A DNA stretch of 46,165 bases from CAZEAC01 sp964510065 (GCA_964510065.1 CAZEAC010000033.1:1-46165); one strand, 5' to 3'; counted from the first letter of the stretch, positions 34,701 to 42,773 are shown. A program made the numbers and translations. The notes: generated by a model from the letters alone, not told the origin.

Positions 34701-36618
34701 TAATTTCTCTGGAAAACTACAGACCTCCGATATAGCGCCACTTGAGGCACTTACAATTTTAACTCATCTTCTTCACTTGACTGACAAGGGAGATTCGCGC
34801 CGAAAGAATGCGCATGTTATAATCAGCGCTATTGGCGAACTATGTCGCTGCAATCCTCAATTTAAATCTGCACTTATTCGATCGCTCGCAAAAGACGAGA
34901 CCCCTCGAATTACTTCTCACCATGATAACCTGCTGCCAACACTCGCTGCCCAGTATCACTCCATTTTTGGAGGAAGTGATCCTGCGCAGGGGGTAGACGG
35001 GCTGCTTAACGCAATGATTGATTTCGCAAACGTGGAGCGGAAGCTTCCGGCGGGAGAAGAGATTCGGAACGTGCTGATTCAGCTCCTGGCACATCCTTTT
35101 GTCGCTCGTTATGCCGAACGGAGACTCGCTCACCCTGATGAATCCGAGACGTTCAAGACTTTCTTACGAACGATTGCTGTGCAAGCGAATTGCGCACTAC
35201 TTAAACCTCTCGCGCTGCGCGGCGTGGGAGGCGTGAACAAACAACGTGAGCCTCTCGACGGTGCGCCTCGAGACACTCGCCCTTGGCCGCGCCCATGTTA
35301 CGCGACCGGGACGCACTTTCGTGCCAATAAGCACATTGAGAAAACAGCGCCTTCGACAAGCAAAGACACTCGAATAACTCAGGAGATCCTAAGTTCCTTA
35401 GAACAAACGTTAGCCCCGATCTTCGCGCACGAATCAGGCAGAGGATTCGCGCCAATCGCTCTTGCGAAGCTAGACAATTTAGTGCTTCGTATGGAGCAGA
35501 AGTTCGGTAGGACTACTAATGAATTCGCAGGTGATAGGCCAAAAATTAACTTAGAGCGTCAAATTCAGTTTCTTCTCCCTGAACCCGCGATTCTCTCACT
35601 CCTTGACGCCGTGGTGGCACGAGACAAAGTGGGCGAGCAGGCGCGCAAGGTACTATACGAGATGATTGCAATTCTGATCACACGGACGATCCCAGTGGAC
35701 GCTGGGAAACGCGGGAAGTCGCGGAGCGCATTTGATACTCTGATCGACTGTATGTACGAGTTCAACTCACCCGCGCATGTCCGCTTGGCCGCGGTACAGC
35801 TCGCACGCTGCGGACCACTAATGCGTCCAGAATTACTCGCAATGCAAGCCTCGCTCCTTGATCCGAAGCGGGCTATCGAACACGGGCTCTTTATGGCGCT
35901 GCATCTCGAGAACCTCGGCGATCGCGCCAACGCTTTGCACTTCGTCTTTGGAGCGATAGAACAAAGCAGTGAGCTACGAAAGCAGTTCATTGCTTCTCTT
36001 CTTCCTGACACTCATGGAAACATACCCTGCCTACAAGCCATAGCAGGCCGAATTAATGCTGCTATGGCTCGTGCTAAGATTCCGCAGGGTTCGCCGGAAG
36101 AGGCTTTCTTTAGCGAATTTCGTTCACGGGTACTAAAAGACGGCCTCTTCGAGCTTATCCGCGGAATGATATACTATTCCGCCGTTCCAATACTACAACG
36201 GGGCAACTCATGCACACTCACGTCGGGGGCGTTAATTGTTGAGCTTGCAAAGAATCTTTCCATTGCAGAAATCTTGGCTGAGTTGACCTATTATGGCGAA
36301 TATTCGCGAGAAAATGAAACCTGTAAGAGAAAAGCTCGTATTATAGTCGGCGACGTCATTCCACATCTCGATCTTAGCGCAGCCTCGCAGAGACTTCGCA
36401 ACTTTGTTCCTATCGTTTTGGAGACGGAAAAACCTGTAGCTACATTAGGACCACGAAGCAACCTTCCACCTTTCGACCCTGCTACTCAGGAGTGGCCAGA
36501 TGGACGTGGTTTTTTTAGGAGTGAAGAACCAGGCGTGGAAGCACTGCATGATTTCTACGAGCAAGAGGAGAAGACAGGGCACTCTGGCAAGAATCGGGAT
36601 AAAGCACAGGGAAGCTAG
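31774..36618 (+). CDS. Island gene F: 1614-aa helical protein of unknown function
   Basis: No family recognised. It is one of the longest frames possible for a cytoplasmic bacterial protein with no signal, membrane segment or clear catalytic motif. The sequence reads as successive amphipathic helices (for example LVSIISLTSKDRARCLTRAD, GLIDLALSGQSGAANLQSLL, VHVRLAAVQL-like LVLRMEQKFG), reminiscent of HEAT/ARM-type solenoids, though no regular repeat length is obvious by eye. Several polar breaks (near residues 515-530, 920-945 and 1155-1200) may separate domains. The start ATG has AGGA five bases upstream, 6 bp after the helicase stop, so E and F are co-translated. A scaffold for the helicase is a reasonable guess only. 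The gene ends next to a CTCTGTG-type repeat. Confidence 0.7.
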   Translation: MTDSMQQRIRLLLPGSPQAQEVSALRSSAVSVRKDVIRYISELVQTRVAMIDFVLRHEEKLAEQVCSMLQTLVAQSPQARTYLEEIATEKEDGCAMLADRKAMAALLLECAAAQLHAAPEEAVPECKVAAGWDRAGFIDSERLKTLQSEPPGAELAKVLLNIACLLNYNSWREPRNNIFRTQLMQLGLNATTRPQLIELASSTELLESTHYMILDAIHPNPELPPSGTALEKHFPGGPLLDGSPLKTELSRLMDAGIAFFSLAERRRALISELLADLRAAQDHSSTGVRDNSQISDPWMREVSRYTNGTQCDTITIERLHVVFDGFLAPEILSQLCSEEKRDRLWLATQQLHGLLFSEEGFFAVRDRLVLGMSALALNDEVRSSLTDMSFSTRARAHWRRDILENDPDWVRLELAAPASEKSTERVPADERAYLERVPKITSVVGHYLALGRFMGLLRNGRKPSQLRSELAEGIANDKLRVELPAEQYVPRLVDIVELARHQARRERGEKRGGNGSTHAHEFSNGGGYDSQNEELTQMLVSIISLTSKDRARCLTRADKWVRAAPKDGLEDMPVFEPDELTSPDGYTVALRELCTVAQRSTVLRDALLEALRNHQQLQDDLVVKLLSPRQQLQSLGQLVWLFSQLETSEQGLTLAASIIDLARSDQRTLSELHANNQHFISALHDPLMLAAIIYQAVISTREELRLCADPNLELELSLRGLQNALRELQSESASHAARFRGIKSDVATFYTPEYEARLQGLIAEASERSLVEKLKQSGKSILAPDLAPLPVIRVVRTKDLPHANTPLGYHHALQRSTRRAAALPKGESLPPGEIVRLQSLVEEHPQRIEFIRGLPASQVLPGLIDLALSGQSGAANLQSLLVTFARESQRGAPLLQRCRGAKSEEGDSIFESKAPKVAHANEVPQVDSSLHEAPDALAVLLFELQKAALDARSGDISAAQRRDFVAGVLLKSLLHLNFSGKLQTSDIAPLEALTILTHLLHLTDKGDSRRKNAHVIISAIGELCRCNPQFKSALIRSLAKDETPRITSHHDNLLPTLAAQYHSIFGGSDPAQGVDGLLNAMIDFANVERKLPAGEEIRNVLIQLLAHPFVARYAERRLAHPDESETFKTFLRTIAVQANCALLKPLALRGVGGVNKQREPLDGAPRDTRPWPRPCYATGTHFRANKHIEKTAPSTSKDTRITQEILSSLEQTLAPIFAHESGRGFAPIALAKLDNLVLRMEQKFGRTTNEFAGDRPKINLERQIQFLLPEPAILSLLDAVVARDKVGEQARKVLYEMIAILITRTIPVDAGKRGKSRSAFDTLIDCMYEFNSPAHVRLAAVQLARCGPLMRPELLAMQASLLDPKRAIEHGLFMALHLENLGDRANALHFVFGAIEQSSELRKQFIASLLPDTHGNIPCLQAIAGRINAAMARAKIPQGSPEEAFFSEFRSRVLKDGLFELIRGMIYYSAVPILQRGNSCTLTSGALIVELAKNLSIAEILAELTYYGEYSRENETCKRKARIIVGDVIPHLDLSAASQRLRNFVPIVLETEKPVATLGPRSNLPPFDPATQEWPDGRGFFRSEEPGVEALHDFYEQEEKTGHSGKNRDKAQGS

Positions 36619-36648
36619 TACACTGTAAACGAAGTCTTCTGACTCTTC

Positions 36649-37038
36649 TCATCTCTGCGCTCTTCGTGCCTTGTGGTTTATTTTACTTTCAAAAAACCAC
36701 AGCACTGCGATCCAAAGAGCGGCGATCAGCAAACCTAAACACTCCAAATTTTTTTCAGGAGCGAGCATCTGATCACGATGCGGCGATGGCGTTCCCTCAA
36801 GCACAAAGTAGAGTAGCGCGGCGTAGACAACGTAACCGATAAAAGGCAGGAGGTAGTAGAAAACTGCAATCGTCTTCCCTTTGCGAAGAGAGTAACTACA
36901 AAGAAACACAACATAACCATAGATCGGCATCCACCAATACCAATCAGGATCATTATTCTGGACATACACGGCATAGGCGAATATACCGATGCCTACTATC
37001 TTAACAACAAACGCCAGCGCATTACGAAATGTCGTCAC
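36649..37038 (-). CDS. TMEM220-like small membrane protein
   Basis: This 129-residue protein has three to four membrane helices (IVGIGIFAYAVYV, MPIYGYVVFLCSY, YLLPFIGYVVYAALLYF, LGLLIAALWIAVLWFF). The motif YVQNNDPDWYWWMPIYGY after the first helix is the hallmark of the TMEM220 family, found in bacteria and animals and of unknown function. Its last 12 codons (KINHKARRAQR) are written by a CTCTGTG-type repeat, so the C-terminus may have been extended or altered by that insertion. It is transcribed towards gene F and lies 24 bp downstream of the LysM-ankyrin gene on the same strand. Confidence 0.75.
   Translation of the reverse strand: MTTFRNALAFVVKIVGIGIFAYAVYVQNNDPDWYWWMPIYGYVVFLCSYSLRKGKTIAVFYYLLPFIGYVVYAALLYFVLEGTPSPHRDQMLAPEKNLECLGLLIAALWIAVLWFFESKINHKARRAQR
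36652..36702. repeat. CTCTGTG-type palindromic repeat, copy 2 (degenerate)
   Basis: The left arm, with CTTCGTGCCTTGTGGTTTAT, resembles copies 1 and 3. The right arm is degenerate, leaving an 8-bp core stem TGTGGTTT/AAACCACA (36672-36679 and 36694-36701). The block ACTGTAAACGAA about 20-30 bp upstream is shared with copy 3. It overlaps the 3' end of the TMEM220-like gene. Confidence 0.6.
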
Positions 37039-37062
37039 TGTGCGCAGCTCCTCCGCCGAGAA

Positions 37063-38376
37063 TCACTCGACCGCGCCATGCTTCTTCAGAACCTCGGCGA
37101 TCTCAGCCTTCATCATCGATTGCGCATAGCCTAGCGGAGTTTGCTCGCCCCGCCCCTTCTTGTTGACGTCCGCCCCGGCTTTAATCAAGGCCTCTACGCT
37201 GGCCAGTGCATCATCCTGCACTGCTCTCATAAGAAGAGTCTCGCCAGAATCAGTGATATTATTCGGATCGGCCTTTGCCTCAAGCAGCAGAGCGACAATC
37301 TCAGGAGAATCAAGCGCGCGTGAAAGCGGGATCTGTCCGCTATTCGTCCTCGCGTTTGGATCAGCTCCGTTTTTTAGTAACGTGGAAACAAGATCCTTAT
37401 TTCCCTGCTCAATTGCATAAATCAGCGGCGTATACGCTGCATTCGAGCGATTCATATCAGCCTTCGCAGCACCCAAGATCGATACTATCTCAAGATTTCC
37501 GCTCTGCGCGGCGGCAAGCACGTACGAATCTCCCTCTTTCGTCGATAAGTTTACATCCGCCCCACCTTCCACAAGAAGCTTCACCATATCGCCGTAGCCA
37601 CTTTGAATCGCGAGGCTCAGTGCGGTATCGCCATTCTGTGATTCTGCATTCGGATCTGCCTTGGCCTTAAGCAACACCGCAGCGACGTCTCGTTTATCCA
37701 TGTCAGTTGCACGCATCAAAGCCGTGTGTCCGATCGCATCCGCTGCATTCAGATCAGCTCCTGAATCAATAAGAGCCTGAACTATCTCCGCACTACCATT
37801 CTGCGCAGCCCAGCTAAGGAGTGGTCGCCCATTCTCTTTAAAGTTAGCATCTCCTCCCGCCTTAAGTAGTGTCTGCGTCTCAGCGAGATCCATATACGCC
37901 ACTGCCTGCGCCAATTTTACATTCACTGAAACTTCCGTCGCTGCCGCTTCTGGCACTGCAGTTTCTAACACTGCAGAGACTTCAGCGGTCGCCGCCTGTG
38001 GTGTGCCGGGCGGAGTCACACTTTCTGCTTCATTCTTTGCTACCGTAGGCTCGCCTTGAATCTGCTCGGCCGGGAAAGGCTCGTTGCGAGTTACCATTGC
38101 CTGAGGAATGTTAATGACATCTCCAACGCGTATCGCTTTCACGCGCAGTCCTGGATTGGCGTTTGCTATCTCTTTCCAATTGATACTCGACCCGGTATAC
38201 CAAGCCGCGATCGCGCCAAGAGTTTCACCCGAATATTTTACTGTGTGGGTAACATACTGTGGGGCTTGCTCAATTGGCTGGTTTCGCCGCGCACACGCTG
38301 CCAACAATAAAGTGACACACGACAAAACTCCGACAAAAAGTACCACGCTTGTACGCACATTTGATGATCGTTTCAT
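37063..38376 (-). CDS. LysM-ankyrin repeat lipoprotein
   Basis: The N-terminus is a lipoprotein signal with lipobox LAAC (VTLLLAACARR), so the protein is anchored in the envelope. Residues about 43-92 are a LysM domain (HTVKYSGETLGAIAAWYTGS, INWKEIANANPGL, RVGDVINIP), which usually binds peptidoglycan. After an Ala/Glu/Pro-rich linker, residues about 155-435 carry around eight ankyrin repeats, with units such as GRPLLSWAAQNGSAEIVQAL, GHTALMRATDMDKRDVAAVL and GDTALSLAIQSGYGDMVKLL. Ankyrin repeats mediate protein contacts and are less usual on the outer side of the cell membrane. Partners are unknown. It lies 24 bp upstream of the TMEM220-like gene and is divergent from the FG-GAP gene. Confidence 0.9.
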   Translation of the reverse strand: MKRSSNVRTSVVLFVGVLSCVTLLLAACARRNQPIEQAPQYVTHTVKYSGETLGAIAAWYTGSSINWKEIANANPGLRVKAIRVGDVINIPQAMVTRNEPFPAEQIQGEPTVAKNEAESVTPPGTPQAATAEVSAVLETAVPEAAATEVSVNVKLAQAVAYMDLAETQTLLKAGGDANFKENGRPLLSWAAQNGSAEIVQALIDSGADLNAADAIGHTALMRATDMDKRDVAAVLLKAKADPNAESQNGDTALSLAIQSGYGDMVKLLVEGGADVNLSTKEGDSYVLAAAQSGNLEIVSILGAAKADMNRSNAAYTPLIYAIEQGNKDLVSTLLKNGADPNARTNSGQIPLSRALDSPEIVALLLEAKADPNNITDSGETLLMRAVQDDALASVEALIKAGADVNKKGRGEQTPLGYAQSMMKAEIAEVLKKHGAVE

Positions 38377-38733
38377 AGGCTAGCCCTAAAAGGTTATTAA
38401 AGCTGTTATACTTCTCAATGAAGATTTGGAGAAGCCGCAAAATGGTTCATTGATTCGCCGTTATTAGCTATTTGCTCGCGCTGGTTCACTGCAGAAACCC
38501 CAAAAGTTATTCGTAATTTTGGACGTCTTGCTACCATGCCAAAAGTATCCTTAATTCTGCCTTACCCGATCCTCTCGCGATGCAGCAATAAGCTGATTCA
38601 TCTCGCAGCTTCTGAAAGCGAGACTTACGCAGATTCGGTTACCACTACAGCTACGAAAAGTGCTTATTAAGCCCTGGCACCAATCTTGCTTCCCTATCAG
38701 CGTTGAGTCCTATTGTATCCAGTGGAGCGCTCA
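38377..38733. other. Divergent intergenic region without a clear gene
   Basis: This gap separates the start of the LysM-ankyrin gene from the FG-GAP gene. The only sizeable frame is a 44-codon one (38536-38670) with no ribosome binding site. No convincing promoter pair, repeat or RNA gene was found. Confidence 0.5.
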
Positions 38734-40386
38734 GTGGCGGTATCGGCGCGAAAATTTGCACGTAGGGTGTACATTGCTGTCGTCGCAGTACTCTCTTTGA
38801 TCTACGCTGGAAATTTGAGCTCTCTCTCCGCGCAAACGACTGTGCCGTCAGCTCTCCCCGGGTGGACGCATGGACAGGAGCTAAGTCGCGACACCAGCGA
38901 ACGGCACGGAATTATTCTCTCAGGAAATGACGTCACCTACAGCTCCCCAGTAATCGCTGAAATTGACGGAAATCCAGACAATGGCAAAGAAGTCGCTGTC
39001 GGCGGTGCCGATGGTGTGCTGTACACATTTCATGCAGACGGATCGCTGCTTTGGTCAATGACACTTCCTAATTTTGGCTGCCGCTTCGCCGGCGCGAACA
39101 ACAAGTTACTCTCCTCGCCTGCCGTCGGCGACCTATTCGGCAATGGCATTCCAGCTGTTGTTGTGGGCTATGGCGGAGTCGGAGGCAAAGCCTGCGGTGG
39201 AGGGGTCGTGGCATATCGCGGATCTGACGGCGCCCAATTATGGCATCTTGATCTCAAAAAATTTGATAAGCGTAATCGCGTCTATTCGATAAGCCACAGT
39301 GTATTCTCTTCTCCGGCGCTCGCCGACACCGATGCTGATGGCACATTAGAAATTGGCTTCGGTGGGTTTGATAGAAATGTATATTTATTAAATGCGGATG
39401 GCTCGCTTCGCTGGTACTACCTCGCCGCAGACACAGTGTGGTCCTCACCCGCATTTGCAAATGTTGATAGCGATTCGCAACTCGAAATGATTGTAGGCAC
39501 CGATATTTCGGCGAACCGCCAAATTCGCCCGCCTACCATTAACGGCGGCTATCTCTACGCGTTTAAGACAACCTCGCGAAAAGGCACACGGATAAACTTT
39601 CGGGACCCTACGGCCTTTGAATGGAAAGTAGGCTTCAATCAGGTAATTTACTCTTCGCCCATCATCGCTGATGTACTGCCGTCTTCGCCTGGACTCGAAG
39701 TGATCATCGGCTCGGGATGCTTTTTCCCGCAGCGCGGCGACATCAAAGAGGGAAAATGGTTTAAGATACTGAGACTTTCCGATGGAAAACTGCTCCAAAC
39801 TCTCCCGACGCAGGCATGCTCATCTTCGCAAGTCGCGGTGGGCGACATAGATGAAGATGGCGACCTCGATATTGTTGCGACCGTAAGCGGCGTCCATGGC
39901 GGCGATGGTTTCAGCCGGGTCGTCGCCTGGGATCCAAGCAACCCCACTCCGCTGTGGTCGGTGATACCGCGCATTCGCGGAAAAAACGACGAGCTCGGGG
40001 GTAATTTTATTTCGCCATTAATTGCCGACATCGATGGCAACGGCTCGCTCGAAGTAGTGGTACCAAACGGAGCAGGCGTGGCAATTCTCGAAGGCAAGTC
40101 TGGAAACCACCTAAGCTGCGGCGCCACTGATTGCGCGGCATCAGCTCCACTTCTGCAAACGTGGGAAAAACTATTCGGCACACCAGCTATCGGTGATATT
40201 GACGGCGACGGCGATCTTGATGTCGTTGCGGCGGGCGGACACAGCTCCGTATCTGGTCACGGCGCCGTTTACGGTTGGACTAACTTTTCGCTGCTTGGCA
40301 TGAGCCAGCCCGGTATCCACCAACCGTACAGCACCCCTTCACCAATGTATCGTGGCGGCTCCGAGCACCGCGCACTTCTGCCGTAA
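38734..40386 (+). CDS. Secreted FG-GAP/VCBS beta-propeller protein
   Basis: A signal peptide (RRVYIAVVAVLSLIYAGNLS, then SLSAQ) is followed by seven or so blade repeats with Ca-binding D-x-D-x-D-G loops: IAEIDGNPDNGKEVAVGG, ALADTDADGTLEIGFGG, VAVGDIDEDGDLDIVAT, IADIDGNGSLEVVVPN and PAIGDIDGDGDLDVVAAGG. This is the FG-GAP/VCBS propeller pattern typical of extracellular binding proteins. The frame opens at a TTG (38713). The GTG at 38734 has GGAG six bases upstream and places the signal peptide correctly, so I chose it. There is no anchor domain at the C-terminus, and the ligand is unknown. Confidence 0.85.
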   Translation: MAVSARKFARRVYIAVVAVLSLIYAGNLSSLSAQTTVPSALPGWTHGQELSRDTSERHGIILSGNDVTYSSPVIAEIDGNPDNGKEVAVGGADGVLYTFHADGSLLWSMTLPNFGCRFAGANNKLLSSPAVGDLFGNGIPAVVVGYGGVGGKACGGGVVAYRGSDGAQLWHLDLKKFDKRNRVYSISHSVFSSPALADTDADGTLEIGFGGFDRNVYLLNADGSLRWYYLAADTVWSSPAFANVDSDSQLEMIVGTDISANRQIRPPTINGGYLYAFKTTSRKGTRINFRDPTAFEWKVGFNQVIYSSPIIADVLPSSPGLEVIIGSGCFFPQRGDIKEGKWFKILRLSDGKLLQTLPTQACSSSQVAVGDIDEDGDLDIVATVSGVHGGDGFSRVVAWDPSNPTPLWSVIPRIRGKNDELGGNFISPLIADIDGNGSLEVVVPNGAGVAILEGKSGNHLSCGATDCAASAPLLQTWEKLFGTPAIGDIDGDGDLDVVAAGGHSSVSGHGAVYGWTNFSLLGMSQPGIHQPYSTPSPMYRGGSEHRALLP

Positions 40387-40411
40387 GCGTAGAGCGAGCC
40401 GTCCTCTCCCG

Positions 40412-41395
40412 CTAGCTCCCTCGCGGCTTCTTGAATTCGCCGCTTTCTACGGTACGTTCGGCTGGTCGCTGCGTCGCTCCCGAACCGCGCGACGCAAACT
40501 GACGCATCGATGGCGTATAGGCCCCTGACAATCGTACCGCTTTGCGGCGACGATGCCAAAACAATCTTGCCCCCAGAACCACGAGGCAGATTACAATTAT
40601 AAAAAGCAGCAGATATAAAACCAGCATGCTCCGATGCTTTTCAGGATATAGAACCGCAAACGGAATTGCTTCACTAAAATGCCGGCCCAACGCCTCGCCA
40701 TCGACTATGATCCAACTATCGTAGCGGTAACCCGGCTTCCCCTCCGCAGGATGGAGCAGAAATGTTTGTCGTAGCATCTCGCTCGGCGCAAGCGGCGCCG
40801 GGAACTGCATTGAGGGGGCGCTCACCGAAACAGGATCTCGCACCACTGCTCGAAGGTTTGTTATCGCCAAATGATACGGCGCGATACTGCGTACGGTGAC
40901 TCCGAGCTCAAGATCTTCTTTGACAAGAAGAGTGCTCCCGCCATCAATCTGGTCAAAGAATATTTCAAGTGCTCTCGCCGAGAGTGGCGGAAACTTAAGC
41001 ACCATAATCCGATGGTCGGTCGAGGCTACACCTTCGGAGTCTTTGTAAGTAAGCAAATACGGAATTTGGTACACTCCCGGGAGCGAAAGCGCAAATGTCT
41101 CAAAGGTAAATTCTCGCTTGAGTCGTTGTGACTCGCCTGCGCCGAGTTCTGCCAGCCGAACGGCATTCTTTTCCTTTGTATTGAAGACAAGCTCAATCTC
41201 TTTGACAGGTTTATTGTATTCATTTGTAATCGAGAGTCGGACTTCTACCGTGGAAGTATCTCGATTATAAAACGATTCGGATTCAATTTTAATTTCGGGT
41301 TGCGCTGCCAACGCCAAAGCAACAATAAGAAGCTGCGCCACCGTCGCGAAAACCAGGGATTTTCTTATGGCAAATCGTAACTTCATCGGTAGCAT
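40412..41395 (-). CDS. Secreted, C-terminally membrane-anchored protein of unknown function
   Basis: A signal peptide (LVFATVAQLLIVALALAAQ) precedes about 230 residues of predicted beta-strands (VEVRLSITNEYNKPVKEIEL, LELGVTVRSIAPYHLAITNL), which look like two Ig-like or CARDB-like modules facing the periplasm. A strong membrane helix (SMLVLYLLLFIIVICLVVLG) with a basic stop-transfer RLFWHRRRK follows, leaving a short polar cytoplasmic tail. I do not recognise the family. It is convergent with the FG-GAP gene (25-bp gap) and lies 44 bp after the Lrp-like gene on the same strand. Confidence 0.7.
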   Translation of the reverse strand: MLPMKLRFAIRKSLVFATVAQLLIVALALAAQPEIKIESESFYNRDTSTVEVRLSITNEYNKPVKEIELVFNTKEKNAVRLAELGAGESQRLKREFTFETFALSLPGVYQIPYLLTYKDSEGVASTDHRIMVLKFPPLSARALEIFFDQIDGGSTLLVKEDLELGVTVRSIAPYHLAITNLRAVVRDPVSVSAPSMQFPAPLAPSEMLRQTFLLHPAEGKPGYRYDSWIIVDGEALGRHFSEAIPFAVLYPEKHRSMLVLYLLLFIIVICLVVLGARLFWHRRRKAVRLSGAYTPSMRQFASRGSGATQRPAERTVESGEFKKPRGS

Positions 41396-41439
41396 CTTAG
41401 CACAGTAGCAATATTCAGCCTTTGGCGACAGCAGCTCTA

Positions 41440-42432
41440 TCAGACCCGTCGCTGCACTCGAGCCGAGGGCCTTCCGGGAAAGTTTCGCACCTTCAAATAT
41501 TGAAAAACCGGCAGAATTTTTACCGAATGCAGCTCCGTACCGAAGTTCCGATAAACCTCTTCAGTAACACCGACAATTTCTTCAGGCCGCTGCACTTCGA
41601 CACCCCACTCGTAGTCCCAGTTACCGAGACACTCTATGTGAAACACAACATAGGGATGGCGCTTCGCAAACTGAAACAGTCTTTTTCGCAAATCGCCGCT
41701 CGCGCCGCGCGGATAGAAGAGTATTCGGTACATTTGCATCCCAAACGCCGCCGCATTGACCTCGTACATCATCCCGACGAGCACTCCCTTTGATTTAAGA
41801 CTCTCCAAGCGATAGTGCAGAGTCGCGATAGGAATACCGAGAGCCCTTCCGAGATCGCGAAGCGATTCAAAACCGCCATCTTCAAGTGCACTTAAAATTT
41901 CGGCATCGCGCTCATCGAGGGTTACACTTCCGCGGCGACCGCCAAATCCAAGCTGCTGCGCCTCACCGTCACCCGCTCGTAAATACTTACGGCCAAATAG
42001 CGTAAGCGAGTGACGAATAGAAAGCTCCTTATTACAAATTAACTGCGGAAAACGCTCCGACTCTCGCTCCAAAAATTCAATGACTTCGTTAAGCTCACGG
42101 CTACAAACCGACATCCCATACTGATAATCACCACCAAGCGTAGCCACATGAGTTATTTGTGGTGTCTCGACAAGGTCGCGTAAAAATCTTTCTCTGGTCT
42201 GGGTCTTTTCAGCCGCGACCGAGAAATAAATCGCATAGTCGGAATATCCCAATGGATACACATTAATAAATGGCCGCTCAACGACGACGCGACGCTCGAT
42301 TAAGCGGCGCAGGTAGTAGCGAATGGTGTGATCGCGTAGACCAGTCTCTTTACGCACCTCGCGCATCGGCCGATCGGCACAGAGCTCGAGGGCGCGAATT
42401 ACTTTGGCTTCTTTATCTGAAAGTTTTCGCAT
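41440..42432 (-). CDS. Tandem Lrp/AsnC-type transcriptional regulator
   Basis: Two Lrp-like units are joined in one 330-residue chain. Unit 1 has a winged helix at 1-60 (LSDKEAKVIRALELCADRPM, RDHTIRYYLRRLIERRVVV) and a RAM-like effector region to about 150. Unit 2 begins near 168 with LDERDAEILSALEDGGFESL, IATLHYRLESLKSKGVLVG, then YRILFYPRG, HIECLGNWDYEWGVEVQ and a closing SVKILPVFQYLKV. Ordinary Lrp proteins have one unit (about 150 aa) and dimerise; here a dimer is built into one chain, with room for the halves to specialise. A siroheme-decarboxylase (AhbA/AhbB) relationship is possible in principle but no haem neighbours are here. It is divergent from the Tad genes and may regulate them. 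Confidence 0.8.
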   Translation of the reverse strand: MRKLSDKEAKVIRALELCADRPMREVRKETGLRDHTIRYYLRRLIERRVVVERPFINVYPLGYSDYAIYFSVAAEKTQTRERFLRDLVETPQITHVATLGGDYQYGMSVCSRELNEVIEFLERESERFPQLICNKELSIRHSLTLFGRKYLRAGDGEAQQLGFGGRRGSVTLDERDAEILSALEDGGFESLRDLGRALGIPIATLHYRLESLKSKGVLVGMMYEVNAAAFGMQMYRILFYPRGASGDLRKRLFQFAKRHPYVVFHIECLGNWDYEWGVEVQRPEEIVGVTEEVYRNFGTELHSVKILPVFQYLKVRNFPGRPSARVQRRV

Positions 42433-42474
42433 ATCGATAATCCAATAGACTGTAAACGAATTTTTTTCTTTTCC

Positions 42475-42550
42475 CTACCTCGGGGATCTCTGTGTCTCTG
42501 TGGTTTATTTTTCGAAAAAAAACACAGAGGCACAGAGAGCACCGAGGTAG
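42475..42550. repeat. CTCTGTG-type palindromic repeat, copy 3
   Basis: Imperfect arms of about 32 bp (42475-42506 and 42519-42550), each holding CTACCTCGG and CTCTGTG-CTCTGTG, flank an A/T-rich loop. It lies in the divergent gap between the Lrp-like gene and the Tad genes. ACTGTAAACGAA upstream is shared with copy 2. Confidence 0.8.
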
Positions 42551-42672
42551 AGCCAAGAGCAAGGACAAGTCAATTTGATTACAGAGCACTAGATTTGTAG
42601 CGCGAAGTCACAGATATGGCGAAGTAGAGAATTTTCAATATACAAGAATGTAGACATATATAGCGATTTCAA

Positions 42673-42686
42673 CATGTTAGAACATG
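42673..42686. promoter_or_regulatory. Perfect palindrome CATGTT-AG-AACATG upstream of the Tad genes
   Basis: A 14-bp dyad lies about 90 bp before the first Tad gene, among A/T-rich sequence. Its size and symmetry fit an operator for a dimeric regulator; the divergent Lrp-like protein is a candidate. Confidence 0.35.
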
Positions 42687-42773
42687 AAGCAATTCCTCTA
42701 TATGCGCAGACTATATCTATAGGGAAGATTCTAAACGCAGTTTTACGCGCTTAGATACGGGAGGGAACGGGAA

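Noticed and set aside
38536..38670. 44-codon frame starting MPKVSLILPYP, like the start of a family-2 glycosyltransferase
   Set aside because: Similarity stops after about ten residues, there is no ribosome binding site and no decayed remainder nearby; probably chance.
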